A stretch of DNA of 64,000 bases from Proteus vulgaris (lineage in GTDB: Bacteria > Pseudomonadota > Gammaproteobacteria > Enterobacterales > Enterobacteriaceae): the NCBI RefSeq assembly GCF_016239305.1, contig NZ_JAEHOQ010000001.1, forward strand, positions 248,001-312,000. The letters are read 5' to 3'. Shown here one piece after another: positions 21,560 to 32,772 of this stretch; positions within the stretch are counted from its first letter, which is position 1; each line of letters starts with the position of its first letter. The notes beneath the pieces were generated by a model, which was not told the origin of the DNA, did not search any database, and saw only the letters and a program-made list of their open reading frames with translations. The position numbers were made by a program, and so were the translations under genes.

Positions 21560-22162
21560 ATGGTTCTGGTTACTCGCAAAGCCCCTGATTTCACCGCTGC
21601 TGCCGTTTTAGGTAATGGCGAAATTGTTAATGATTTCAACCTGCATTCATTTATCAAAGGCAAACCTGCTGTTATTTTCTTCTGGCCAATGGATTTTACT
21701 TTTGTTTGCCCTTCAGAGCTGATTGCATTTGATCACCGTTTTGAAGAATTCAAAAAACGTGGTGTTGAAATCATCGGTGTTTCTATGGACTCAGAATTTG
21801 TTCATAACGCATGGCGCAAAACCCCTATTGATGACGGTGGTATTGGTGAAGTTAAATACCCAATGGTTGCTGATATCAAACATGACATCATCAAAGCTTA
21901 TGGTATTGAACACCCAGAAGCTGGTGTTGCACTGCGTGGTTCATTCCTGATTGACAAAGAAGGTATTGTTCGTCACCAGGTTGTTAACGATCTACCATTA
22001 GGTCGTAACATTGATGAAATGATCCGTATGGTTGACGCACTACAATTCCACGAAGAACACGGCGAAGTTTGCCCTGCTCAGTGGGAAAAAGGCCAAGAAG
22101 GTATGGGCGCATCTCCAGACGGTGTTGCTAAATACCTGAAAGCAAACTCTGGAAAACTGTAA
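21560..22162 (+). CDS. typical 2-Cys peroxiredoxin (AhpC/TSA family)
   Basis: A thiol peroxidase that reduces hydrogen peroxide and organic or nitrogen peroxides. The 200-residue product has the peroxidatic Cys50 in FTFVCPSEL and the resolving Cys171 in GEVCPAQW, so it is a typical dimeric 2-Cys enzyme. The C-terminus ending YLKANSGKL shows the robust-tail type. No ahpF lies next to it, so the reductant is unknown. ATG at 21560 follows ACAGGAG. An upstream OxyR-like half-site suggests peroxide induction. Confidence 0.93.
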   Translation: MVLVTRKAPDFTAAAVLGNGEIVNDFNLHSFIKGKPAVIFFWPMDFTFVCPSELIAFDHRFEEFKKRGVEIIGVSMDSEFVHNAWRKTPIDDGGIGEVKYPMVADIKHDIIKAYGIEHPEAGVALRGSFLIDKEGIVRHQVVNDLPLGRNIDEMIRMVDALQFHEEHGEVCPAQWEKGQEGMGASPDGVAKYLKANSGKL

Positions 22163-22463
22163 TTTAACAGTAAGCTAAAGCATTTCTAAAAGCCTGTGAA
22201 AACAGGCTTTTTTATTTATTATTGCAGCACTTACCTATTCTTGGATCATTCCCTCATTATCATTACCAATTATTCATAATCTTATTATTTGCCTGCTTAA
22301 AGAGAATTTTGTGATCATCACATCAAAAAAAAATCTCCTCACTAATAACCGCTCTCTATACTTATTGTTACGCAATTGTTAATTAATATTAATAACAGCG
22401 TATAACACTCCTATTTTACTTGTTTCTATTCAAGATAACTTACTGTTATTAATGGAGATAATA
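22163..22463. other. non-coding interval peroxiredoxin-ggt
   Basis: After the terminator this interval holds only AT-rich DNA and a short palindrome TGTGATCATCACA at 22310-22322, which has the wrong spacing for CRP. The ggt promoter must be here, but I cannot assign it. Confidence 0.6.
22188..22213 (+). terminator. terminator after the peroxiredoxin gene
   Basis: AAAAGCCTGT (22188-22197) and ACAGGCTTTT (22202-22211) form a 10-bp stem with a GAAA loop followed by T residues. Confidence 0.9.
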
Positions 22464-24224
22464 ATGATTATTATAAAAAGAACTCACCTTCTGTTACTCA
22501 CTGCCCTTTTTTCACATTCACTTTATGCAGCCTATGAGCCTGCAGTTGAAGCACAACATGGTATGGTTGTTTCTTCTCAACATTTAGCATCTCAAGTAGG
22601 AAGTGGTATTTTACAAAAAGGAGGGAATGCAATTGATGCGGCCGTTGCAGTTGGTTATGCACAAGCTGTGGTAAATGCCTGCTGTGGTAACATTGGTGGC
22701 GGTGGCTTTATGACAATACACCTTGCTGATGGCACAAATACCTTTATTAATTTTAGGGAAACAGCACCAACTTCGGCTTCTAAAAATATGTATTTAGATA
22801 AAGAAGGCAATTTAATTAAAGATGCCAGTTTATACGGTTATCTTGCGTCAGGCGTACCCGGTACAGTCAAAGGCCTTGATTATGCGTTAGAAAAATACGG
22901 TACACTCTCACGCCAAGAAGTCATGGCACCTGCCATTAAGCTTGCAAGAGAAGGCTATATTTTAACGCGTGCTGATACGGATGTATTAGAAACGACAACA
23001 GAGCGCTTTAAGCGAGATCCTGAATCGGCAAAAATTTTCTTAAAACCAGATGGAACACCATGGCAACCAGGTGATCGTCTAATTCAAACTGACTTAGCCA
23101 ATACACTTGAACTAATTGCAAACCAAGGTGCTGATGCATTCTATCAAGGTGAAATACCTAAAAAAGTTGAAGAAGCATCGAAACAACATAATGGTCTGTT
23201 AACTCAAGAAGATTTTGCTAACTTCACGATCGCAGAAACCAAACCTATTACCTGTACTTATCGAGGTTATGAATTTATATCTGCACCACCTCCAAGTTCA
23301 GGAGGCGTCACTATCTGCCAAACGTTGAATATTTTAGAAGGTTACGATCTTAAATCGATGGGCTTTAACTCCGCTGAATATGTTCATACTCTGACAGAAG
23401 CAATGCGCCATGCTTATATGGACAGAAACACCTTTCTTGGTGATCCTCAATTTATTAAAAACCCAACAGAAAAGTTGTTAAGTAAAGCCTACGCCACTGA
23501 ACTTCGCCAACAAATTAAACCAAATAAAGCAACACTATCAGAAAATGTACAACCCGGCATTGCGCCTCATGAAAGCCCTGAAACAACACACTATTCTGTT
23601 ATGGATAAAGATGGCAATGCAGTTTCGACCACTTACACCATTAATGGTCGTTTTGGTGCTGTTGTTATTGCCCCTGGCACAGGCTTTTTTCTCAATAATG
23701 AGATGGATGATTTTACAACCAAAGTCGGTGAAAAAAATCTCTATGGTTTAGTACAAGGCGAACGCAATAGCATTGCACCATTAAAACGCCCACTATCATC
23801 AATGAGTCCAACTATTGTGACTAAAGAAGGCAAACCTTTCCTCATTTTAGGATCACCGGGAGGTTCACGTATTATCTCAATCACCTTACAAACGGCACTT
23901 AATATCATCGAGTTTAGTATGTCCCCACAAGAAGCGGTTAATAGCCCTCGTATTCACCATCAATGGTTACCAGATGAGGTTTATTATGAGCAACGAGGAT
24001 TATCAAAAGACACTTTAGAAAAACTCTCTGCCATGGGATATAAAATGGTAGAACAAACCCCATGGGGAGCTGCTGAACTTATTATGGTTGGGCTTCCAGG
24101 AGAAGAGGGTGTTATCCCTACATCATCAGGTAATGATTCTGCTGTTTCTGGCGCGGTACGTGAAGGTTATCTTTATGGATCAAATGATGTTCGTCGCCCA
24201 GCAGGTAAAGCCGTAGGTTACTAA
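22464..24224 (+). CDS. ggt: gamma-glutamyltranspeptidase
   Basis: Ggt hydrolyses or transfers the gamma-glutamyl group of glutathione and related peptides in the periplasm. The 586-residue precursor starts with a signal peptide (MIIIKRTHLLLLTALFSHSLYA). The self-cleavage site is before the Thr of THYSVMDKDGNAVSTTYT, giving large and small subunits. Conserved features include GGNAIDAAVAVGYAQAVV, GIGGGGF-like NIGGGGFMTIH, FRETAP, and in the small subunit RPLSSMSPTIV and GSPGGSRII. I chose the second ATG because GGAG lies six bases upstream. It appears monocistronic, ending in a strong terminator. Confidence 0.96.
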   Translation: MIIIKRTHLLLLTALFSHSLYAAYEPAVEAQHGMVVSSQHLASQVGSGILQKGGNAIDAAVAVGYAQAVVNACCGNIGGGGFMTIHLADGTNTFINFRETAPTSASKNMYLDKEGNLIKDASLYGYLASGVPGTVKGLDYALEKYGTLSRQEVMAPAIKLAREGYILTRADTDVLETTTERFKRDPESAKIFLKPDGTPWQPGDRLIQTDLANTLELIANQGADAFYQGEIPKKVEEASKQHNGLLTQEDFANFTIAETKPITCTYRGYEFISAPPPSSGGVTICQTLNILEGYDLKSMGFNSAEYVHTLTEAMRHAYMDRNTFLGDPQFIKNPTEKLLSKAYATELRQQIKPNKATLSENVQPGIAPHESPETTHYSVMDKDGNAVSTTYTINGRFGAVVIAPGTGFFLNNEMDDFTTKVGEKNLYGLVQGERNSIAPLKRPLSSMSPTIVTKEGKPFLILGSPGGSRIISITLQTALNIIEFSMSPQEAVNSPRIHHQWLPDEVYYEQRGLSKDTLEKLSAMGYKMVEQTPWGAAELIMVGLPGEEGVIPTSSGNDSAVSGAVREGYLYGSNDVRRPAGKAVGY

Positions 24225-24835
24225 CCATAAAACCACATGATATAACTGAAAAAAGAAACCTTCTCTTAATTAGAAAAGGTTTCTTTTTTTATAAAAATGA
24301 TCTAATCACGGTTTTACAATTTATTCATATATTATTCTATTAATAATAATCAATATCAATTTTTGATTAAATAAATAATTAACATCAAATATCAATTTAT
24401 TATTAAAGAAATAATATTAGATAGAATATAAGAGCAAATAACTTTTAATTTAATTTCAATAATAGAATATATATAAATGGTATTTATTCTCTTTCTTAAT
24501 TACAGATAAAAATAATAATCATTTAATCAAATTAAATTAATAACACTCGCTATTTTTATTTCTATGATAGCAGTCACAGAATTAATTTATTAATACCCAC
24601 ACTATCAAAGAGGATAATAAAAATACGTAAAAAGTGGAGATAACACATTGTAAATACAAATATTTAACATTTCATCATAATATATTTTTTTCATAAAAAG
24701 AGTTGAAATTTATAATGTATCCCTTAATGATATCGTTATTATATTTTTTATATAACGGTAAGGCAAGCGGATAAATAAATAATTTATCATCACAACTTAT
24801 TTCTTATTAAATTAGTTAAGCGGAGATAAATATTA
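24225..24835. other. non-coding interval ggt-ydhY
   Basis: This 611-base very AT-rich stretch holds the ggt terminator and then presumably the ydh promoter. The E. coli ydh operon is known to be FNR-activated, but I see no clean TTGAT-N4-ATCAA here; the nearest is a one-mismatch site at 24340, almost 500 bases upstream. A short TTGTA-AA-TACAA repeat lies at 24648. Confidence 0.6.
24249..24290 (+). terminator. terminator after ggt
   Basis: AAAAAAGAAACCTT (24249-24262) pairs with AAGGTTTCTTTTTT (24276-24289) over a 13-base loop, with a T run on the 3' side. Confidence 0.9.
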
Positions 24836-25465
24836 ATGTCTGATACACATCATCGTCCAATATTAGATATTGGGCTATCAAGACTAGAGTTTCTGCGAAT
24901 ATCCGGTAAAGGGCTTGCAGGGATCACTATAGCACCCGCATTGCTTTCTCTTTTAGGTTGTAAGCAAGAAGAAATAGACAGCGGCATCATTCAATTAACC
25001 ACAACACCTAAAGGCGTTTTAGTCACTAATCGAGCACGCTGTACAGGCTGCCACCGTTGTGAGACAGCATGTACAACATGGAATGATGGAAGTGTTGGTT
25101 CCTTCTTCTCTCGAACAAAAATTCATCGCCATTTCTATTTTGGTGATAAAGGTATTGGCTCCGGTGGTGGGCTTTATGGCGATTTAAACTTTACAACGGA
25201 TACTTGTCGTCAATGTAAAGATCCGGAATGTATGAAGGTTTGTCCTGTAAAAGCTATCCGTTATCAAGAAGAGTTTGGCTGTATTGTCGTAGATACACGT
25301 CGCTGTATTGGGTGTGCTGCCTGTACAACGGCTTGCCCGTGGATGATGGCAACTGTCAATCCACAAACTAAAAAATCCGGCAAATGTAATTTATGTGGTG
25401 AGTGTGCATCAGCGTGCCCAACAGGTGCGTTGCAAATCATTGAATGGAAAGAAATTACTGTTTAA
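24836..25465 (+). CDS. ydhY: four-cluster ferredoxin-type protein YdhY
   Basis: YdhY is the electron-transfer subunit paired with the molybdo-oxidoreductase YdhV. The 209-residue protein has four ferredoxin Cys clusters: CTGCHRCETAC, CRQCKDPECMKVCP, CIGCAACTTACP and CNLCGECASACP, enough for four [4Fe-4S]. The N-terminus SRLEFLRISGKGLAG followed by a hydrophobic stretch ending LLGC looks like a Tat signal that lost one arginine, with a lipobox-like end; E. coli YdhY is the same. First gene of ydhYVWXUT. Confidence 0.94.
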   Translation: MSDTHHRPILDIGLSRLEFLRISGKGLAGITIAPALLSLLGCKQEEIDSGIIQLTTTPKGVLVTNRARCTGCHRCETACTTWNDGSVGSFFSRTKIHRHFYFGDKGIGSGGGLYGDLNFTTDTCRQCKDPECMKVCPVKAIRYQEEFGCIVVDTRRCIGCAACTTACPWMMATVNPQTKKSGKCNLCGECASACPTGALQIIEWKEITV

Positions 25466-25491
25466 TAAAATCCATACAATCACATCACTGA

Positions 25492-27621
<2,130 letters not shown>

Positions 27622-27638
27622 TCGGTAAAAAGGAGATA

Positions 27639-28355
27639 ATGATGATAGAACAAAATGCATCAGCTTCTATACCACCCGATATTGCTGATGATGCAGATAT
27701 TGCGTTAGAGCAACCTGATATTTCTCGTCGCCGTTGGCTACTGCCACTATCAGAAACAGGTGTTGGACGCAGTGCTAACACCACAACGGCGCTTAAGGAA
27801 GAACAAGTTGAAGAAATCGCAGAATTATCTGCTGAACAACATCTAGCGAATGCAATACGTCAATGTTCAAAAGAAGGTGAACTGCTAGCTATTTCAACGC
27901 TGTATGATGCGCCCTATTCTCTGACTAAAGAAGATATTGTGCAGTTAGAAACCGCGTTAAAAAGCGACGAGTTTATTGATATCGCCCATTTAAGTCTCAA
28001 TGGTGAGGATTATTTTTACTCTGATGAATTTATGTCAGATAACTTCGCACAACTGCAATTATTAAATCGTCACGCTGATATTTGCACCGCAATTGCAGGT
28101 GTTGTTCGATTTGAGTGCGAAACCTATCCTCGTCCATTGAAACAAAGCATGTTGATGTCTGAACCCTTTCATTACACGGCTTCAGAGATTGAAGATGCGC
28201 TGACACTGATGAAAAACCACCCTGACTTTCAAGATATTCAGCAAGTTTTAGCATCTAACGATGCCCCTTATCTCTTTAGCAATACGTTAATGAGTTATGG
28301 CAAAGCACGAGGCTTAACTGAATGGATAGAGGTAGAACAACATGAAAATCCTTAA
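27639..28355 (+). CDS. ydhW: ydh operon protein YdhW
   Basis: A 238-residue soluble protein encoded at the YdhW position of the operon. I see no signal peptide, metal motif or membrane segment. The N-terminal 60 residues are rich in acidic residues and alanine, followed by a helical domain with two similar segments (YDAPYSLTKEDIVQLETALKS near residue 90 and EPFHYTASEIEDALTLMKN near residue 175), which suggests an internal duplication. Function is unknown; an assembly factor for YdhV is a reasonable guess. Two adjacent ATGs follow AGGAG. Confidence 0.88.
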   Translation: MMIEQNASASIPPDIADDADIALEQPDISRRRWLLPLSETGVGRSANTTTALKEEQVEEIAELSAEQHLANAIRQCSKEGELLAISTLYDAPYSLTKEDIVQLETALKSDEFIDIAHLSLNGEDYFYSDEFMSDNFAQLQLLNRHADICTAIAGVVRFECETYPRPLKQSMLMSEPFHYTASEIEDALTLMKNHPDFQDIQQVLASNDAPYLFSNTLMSYGKARGLTEWIEVEQHENP

Positions 28356-28422
28356 CGTTCTATCTTATCCACGAAATGTCATGTGGGTATTACAACATCA
28401 TCAGACTGAGGAGCAAAAATAA
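28342..28422 (+). CDS. candidate 26-residue small protein between ydhW and ydhX
   Basis: An ATG inside the last codons of ydhW opens a 26-codon frame starting MKILNVLSYPRN and ending EEQK. Its TAA overlaps the ydhX ATG (TAATG). A GAGGT lies 8 bases upstream of the start, inside ydhW. The frame therefore bridges the whole gap between the two genes and could couple their translation. It has no recognised family. It may be a real small protein, a coupling leader or chance. Confidence 0.4.
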   Translation: MKILNVLSYPRNVMWVLQHHQTEEQK

Positions 28423-29093
28423 TGCGTGTTTCTCGCCGTAAATTTGTAGCAGGCATGGGATCGGTCATTTTTTTCAGTGCGCCATTAGGAAGCGCACTTG
28501 CAGCAACTGCTGAAAAGAAACCAATCCGTTACGCCATGATCCATGATGAGACACTTTGTAATGGCTGTAATATTTGTGCCACTGCATGCCGTCGATTAAA
28601 TAAAGTTCCAACTGGAATGGCAAGAATGGATATTGCTCATATTCCATTGAGCCTAAAAGAAGACAACGATAAGTACCATTTCTTTAGACACTCTTGCCAG
28701 CAATGTGAAGACGCTCCTTGTATTCCTGTATGCCCTACAGGTGCGTCTTGGCGTGATGAAACCAACGGCATTGTGCGTGTAGATAAAGAGAAATGTATTG
28801 GCTGTAGCTACTGTATATCAGCATGTCCATACCAAGTACGTTATCTTAACCCTGTGACACATGTTGCTGATAAATGTGATTTTTGTCTTGAATCTCGATT
28901 ACAAAAAGGTTTCCCACCAATTTGTGTGAGTGCTTGTCCACAAAATGCCTTGTTATTTGGTAGAGAAGACAGCCCTCAAATTCAAGAATGGCTTAAAACA
29001 CACGATTATTATATTTATCAACTTGATGGTGTAGGAAAGCCCCATCTCTATCGCCGTGTAGGGCCTCATGTTCAAGAGGAGGGTAAAGTATGA
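28422..29093 (+). CDS. ydhX: Tat-exported ferredoxin-type protein YdhX
   Basis: A 223-residue iron-sulfur protein with a proper Tat signal (SRRKFVAGMG near the start, then a hydrophobic stretch and a signal-peptidase-like ALAA), so it should act in the periplasm. It holds clusters CNGCNICATACR, CQQCEDAPCIPVCP, CIGCSYCISACP and CDFC...CVSACP, as in NrfC/HybA-type electron carriers. It likely passes electrons between the quinone-interacting cytochrome YdhU and another subunit. Its ribosome site GAGGAG lies within the preceding mini-ORF. Confidence 0.94.
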   Translation: MRVSRRKFVAGMGSVIFFSAPLGSALAATAEKKPIRYAMIHDETLCNGCNICATACRRLNKVPTGMARMDIAHIPLSLKEDNDKYHFFRHSCQQCEDAPCIPVCPTGASWRDETNGIVRVDKEKCIGCSYCISACPYQVRYLNPVTHVADKCDFCLESRLQKGFPPICVSACPQNALLFGREDSPQIQEWLKTHDYYIYQLDGVGKPHLYRRVGPHVQEEGKV

Positions 29094-29887
29094 GTATCGT
29101 CAATACAATGCCAGACAGTGCTCAGTTCCAAGCCGCACTAAAAGAGTATGTTTTAATCTATACACCTGACTATTTACCTCTTTGGCTCATTGTTGCAGGC
29201 GTATTATTTATTGGCATGCTACTTGTTCTCGCACTGCATGGTTTTTTACGTTATCGCTTTGCCACACCTCATGGTGAATCGCATAAAGAAGAGAAACTCT
29301 ATCTTTACTCTAAAGCTGTTCGTTTGTGGCACTGGAGTAATGCCTCTTTATTTATTCTGTTACTTCTAAGTGGTGGCATTAACCATTTCGCCCTACTTTC
29401 AGCCCACGATACCGCGTTATTAGTCAGTGTGCATGAAATCTGTGGTTATCTACTCTTGGTTTGCTGGTTGTCCTTTGTTCTTATTAATCTTGTTGGTGGT
29501 AATGGCAAGTTTTACCGCATTGATAGCAAAAACTGGTTTCAACGCGCCTTTATGCAAACTCGTTTTTATCTCTACGGTATTATCAAAGGAGAAGGCCATC
29601 CCTTCCCAGCAACACCTAATGTTAAGTTTAATCCACTGCAACAAATGGCTTATTTAGGTGTGATGTATGCGTTAGTTCCACTGCTTTTGATAACGGGTGT
29701 TTTACTTCAAAACCCAGCGTTTATTCCTGCTGATGCCGTAATGTTTAAAGCTTGGTTATTAATTGCACACCAAATATTAGCTGTATGTAGTGTCTTTTTT
29801 ATCATTGGTCACCTTTATCTGTGTACAACAGGAAAAACACCATTCCAAACATTTCGCAGTATGGTTGACGGTTACCATAGACACTAA
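29090..29887 (+). CDS. ydhU: membrane cytochrome b subunit YdhU
   Basis: A 265-residue integral membrane protein of the formate-dehydrogenase-gamma/PhsC cytochrome b type. There are about five hydrophobic segments: one early (LPLWLIVAGVLFIGMLLVL) and then a four-helix block beginning VRLWHWSNASLFILLLLSGG with heme-ligand candidates in LWHW, VHEICGYLL and AHQILAVCSVFFIIGHLYL. It overlaps ydhX by 4 bases. It should connect the quinone pool to YdhX. Confidence 0.92.
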   Translation: MSIVNTMPDSAQFQAALKEYVLIYTPDYLPLWLIVAGVLFIGMLLVLALHGFLRYRFATPHGESHKEEKLYLYSKAVRLWHWSNASLFILLLLSGGINHFALLSAHDTALLVSVHEICGYLLLVCWLSFVLINLVGGNGKFYRIDSKNWFQRAFMQTRFYLYGIIKGEGHPFPATPNVKFNPLQQMAYLGVMYALVPLLLITGVLLQNPAFIPADAVMFKAWLLIAHQILAVCSVFFIIGHLYLCTTGKTPFQTFRSMVDGYHRH

Positions 29888-29912
29888 TTAATACATGGAT
29901 TAAGGAGCTTAT

Positions 29913-30884
29913 ATGTCAGTCCCTTCAAAGGAAGATATCAGATTAACAAAAGAAGACTTACGACAACTGCATGTTTCAACTTCGCTTTATCGTTGGTTTT
30001 TACGTTATTTTCCTGATGGAGGCACTTACAGTGCTATTCATAGTGAGTTAATAAAACAGCGCCGTACACAGTGGATAGAAAGCTTTATTCAATATATTTA
30101 TTTACGTCATTTTAGTGAAGCATCCTTTGCCAAACAGGAACAAGAAGTGATGGAAAACATCTTGTTCCTGCTCGGCAATGAGCAACAGCAAGGCGTGACA
30201 TTACAACGTCTGCCCTATCACAATACTTTGCCAACCTCTGAAAATATTCAATTTTCTACCGAATGGCATCAATTGATCTTAAAAAGCCAGCAATTAAGCA
30301 CAGATCTCGCTTTGTGTGGTAATAATAACATCGTGGCTTTTTCTGGTGATGAAAACAGCATTTCCAACACTGGTTATAGCAACCAATTAATGAATACGGG
30401 TTTTGCAGGAAAAGTATGCAATACGGGTAATCAGTGTCGTATTGGTAGTTTAGGTGGACGCTCTCGCATTTGTAATAGTGGCAATGATGTCAAAATTTAT
30501 GCCTCAGGCAATGGTGTTCATATCGCCAATAGCGGTATGCGTAACTTTATTACAGCTTCTCAAGATCGAGCAAAAGTCACTAATACAGGTGATTTAGCGC
30601 AAATCAATGTTACTGGAAAACACTCTGTTGCAATTAATACAGGCGATAACTGTAAAGTCACGGTATCTGGTGACAACAGTATTTGTATCTCAACAGGTCA
30701 TCTTCATCAATTCTGCTTAGGAAAAGGCGGTAGTGCTGTGATTGCTTATCATGATGGCAATCGTACTCGTTTTAAGATCTTCTATGAAGGTGAAGATAAT
30801 ATTGTCGCTGGAGTTCATTACTATTTAGATGAAGATCAGCATCCTATTGCGGATATAAAACAGAGCTCTACTTCTATTAATTAA
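29913..30884 (+). CDS. ydhT: ydh operon protein YdhT with solenoid-like repeats
   Basis: The last gene of the operon, 323 residues. The first 130 residues are helical and basic, without signal peptide. Residues of about 135-290 repeat a short pattern of roughly ten residues built on N-[ST]-G (SNTG, MNTG, CNTG, CNSG, ANSG, TNTG, INTG, STG), with alternating polar and small hydrophobic residues; this is the signature of a beta-solenoid. The E. coli YdhT I recall is shorter (270). No enzymatic motif is seen; it may be a scaffold or assembly factor. Confidence 0.85.
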   Translation: MSVPSKEDIRLTKEDLRQLHVSTSLYRWFLRYFPDGGTYSAIHSELIKQRRTQWIESFIQYIYLRHFSEASFAKQEQEVMENILFLLGNEQQQGVTLQRLPYHNTLPTSENIQFSTEWHQLILKSQQLSTDLALCGNNNIVAFSGDENSISNTGYSNQLMNTGFAGKVCNTGNQCRIGSLGGRSRICNSGNDVKIYASGNGVHIANSGMRNFITASQDRAKVTNTGDLAQINVTGKHSVAINTGDNCKVTVSGDNSICISTGHLHQFCLGKGGSAVIAYHDGNRTRFKIFYEGEDNIVAGVHYYLDEDQHPIADIKQSSTSIN

Positions 30885-30902
30885 TATCTCAAAAATATAC
30901 CA

Positions 30903-30934
30903 GTAAAAAGGGAAACTTTCGTTTCCCTTTTTAC
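30903..30934. terminator. bidirectional terminator ydhT / brnQ
   Basis: GTAAAAAGGGAAAC (30903-30916) and GTTTCCCTTTTTAC (30921-30934) form a perfect 14-bp stem with a 4-base loop, between convergent genes. Confidence 0.92.
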
Positions 30935-30952
30935 TTTTCAAATCAATGTGCT

Positions 30953-32296
30953 TTATTGCTTATTGATAGCTTCAGTATGGATCACTTTTTTACTCTGTGA
31001 GCCTGCCACTTTATCGTAAATGCCACAGACAACAATCGTCACTAATACTGGGATCAACCAAGCTAAACCTTGCTCACTTAACGGCAGTTTTGTCGCCCAT
31101 TCTGGTAATAAATGCTTCAAATAATCAGAGGCTTTAATGGCATCAAAAATACCGAAAAACAAACTAACCGCCATTGCAGGTGCGATAATACGGCTTGGAT
31201 TATTCCACAATCGTAATGTGAAACTCATTAAAATAATCACAATACAAGGTGGATAAATCATAATCAGCACAGGGATAGAAAACGCGATCAGTTTGCTCAA
31301 TCCTAAATTTGAAACAACAGCTGAGAATATCGCTAAAATCAACACCAATGTACGATAAGAGATAGGTAAATAGCGACTAAAGAACTCCGCACATGCACAG
31401 GTTAACCCGACAGCTGTCACCATACAGGCTAAGAAAATCAGTACGGCTAAGAAGAAGCTACCAAAGTTACCGAACGTATATTGAACATAGGCATGTAAAA
31501 TATCAGCACCATCTTGTGCACCCGGAATAATGCTGCCACTGCTAGAGCCTAATTTAAATAAACTCAAATAAATCGCAGTTAATAATATACCTGCAATAAT
31601 TCCCGCCCACATAGTGTAACGCGTCAATAGTGATGAATTATCAATACCTCGAGAGCGAGCGGCATTAACAATCACGATACCAAAAACCATAGCCCCCAAT
31701 GTATCCATGGTGAGGTAACCGTTAATAAAGCCCTGAGTTAATGCCATATCTCGATAAGCTTCAGTAGCAGGAATAGCACCACCAGCAGGCCAAAATATTG
31801 CGGCAACACCTAATACCGCTAATGCCAAAATTTTAATCGGTGCCAAAATATGGCCAACGCTATCTAGTAATTTCCCCGGATAAAGCGAAATACCAATAAC
31901 AATTAAAAAATAGACAATACTATAAATCAACAATGACATTTCAGTATCACCCACTAAAGGAGCAATACCCACTTTAAAAGAGACGGTTGCAGTACGTGGT
32001 GTTGCGAAAAGAGGGCCAACAGCAAGATAAGCAACAATTGCTAATAACAGCCCCATTGATTTACCAATAGGTGTGCTTAATGCTTCAATGCCACCACCGA
32101 CTTTAGCTAATGCAACAATGGTTAATACAGGTAAACCAACACCAGTAATAAGAAAGCCAATTGCGGCTGTCCAAACAAATTCACCGGATTGTAATCCCAC
32201 CATGGGAGGAAAAATAATGTTGCCAGCACCGACAAAAAGGGCAAAGGTCATAAACCCTAATGCCAGAATATCTCTGGAAGTTAATCTATGTGCCAT
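30953..32296 (-). CDS. brnQ: branched-chain amino acid transporter BrnQ
   Basis: BrnQ imports leucine, isoleucine and valine with a cation across the inner membrane. The 447-residue protein has about twelve hydrophobic segments and the conserved stretches [40 protein letters not shown] and [17 protein letters not shown] trimmed the start to ATG 32296, giving [11 protein letters not shown] as in E. coli; an upstream frame adds 23 residues without family support. It is downstream of phoR, as in E. coli, but separated by a terminator and 476 bases. Confidence 0.94.
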   Translation of the reverse strand: MAHRLTSRDILALGFMTFALFVGAGNIIFPPMVGLQSGEFVWTAAIGFLITGVGLPVLTIVALAKVGGGIEALSTPIGKSMGLLLAIVAYLAVGPLFATPRTATVSFKVGIAPLVGDTEMSLLIYSIVYFLIVIGISLYPGKLLDSVGHILAPIKILALAVLGVAAIFWPAGGAIPATEAYRDMALTQGFINGYLTMDTLGAMVFGIVIVNAARSRGIDNSSLLTRYTMWAGIIAGILLTAIYLSLFKLGSSSGSIIPGAQDGADILHAYVQYTFGNFGSFFLAVLIFLACMVTAVGLTCACAEFFSRYLPISYRTLVLILAIFSAVVSNLGLSKLIAFSIPVLIMIYPPCIVIILMSFTLRLWNNPSRIIAPAMAVSLFFGIFDAIKASDYLKHLLPEWATKLPLSEQGLAWLIPVLVTIVVCGIYDKVAGSQSKKVIHTEAINKQ

Positions 32297-32772
32297 AAGT
32301 TTTGTTAATATGTAGTTACAATAATGGTTAAATAGCGCCAAGATGGCGCAACATAAAATCAACAATATCTATTTGAGCTCATATCATCATTATTCAGGAT
32401 AATATCCATATATAATCATTTCATGCAGAGCAATTAGGTATCAAATAGAAAAAATCGCCGATAACTAGGCACAAGTAAAACTTTTATAATGAAAAAAGGC
32501 AATAGCCAATCCAAAAACCAGAATAATCATCTAAACTATTTTTCAGCGCTAGTTATAACTATCATATATCACCGAATATACATGATATGATTTGTGCATT
32601 TTATCACCAATAATATTGGTCATCAGCAATATTTAAAGTTCTTATTAATTAATAATATTAAAATTTAACGCTACGATATTAGTTTTTATTGACATCGAGA
32701 AAAGTGATAGAGACAAAAGCCTTTATCACTGATTAAACGTTCTGTGATAAAGGCTTTAAATAGAAAAGCTGA
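32297..32772. other. non-coding interval brnQ-phoR
   Basis: This 476-base AT-rich stretch contains the phoBR terminator (32716-32757) and must hold the brnQ promoter. I see no gene and no operator I can name. Confidence 0.6.
32716..32757 (-). terminator. terminator after phoBR
   Basis: AAAGCCTTTATCAC (32716-32729) pairs perfectly with GTGATAAAGGCTTT (32744-32757) over a 14-base loop; on the minus strand a TTTTG follows. It lies 16 bases after the phoR stop. Confidence 0.85.

Noticed and set aside
22310-22322. TGTGATCATCACA upstream of ggt as a CRP site
   Set aside because: The two half-sites are only 3 bases apart; CRP needs 6. It may be an operator of some other protein, but nothing supports a name.
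24340-24353. TTAATAATAATCAA as FNR box of ydhY
   Set aside because: One mismatch in a conserved position, very AT-rich surroundings and nearly 500 bases from the gene; chance match is likely.
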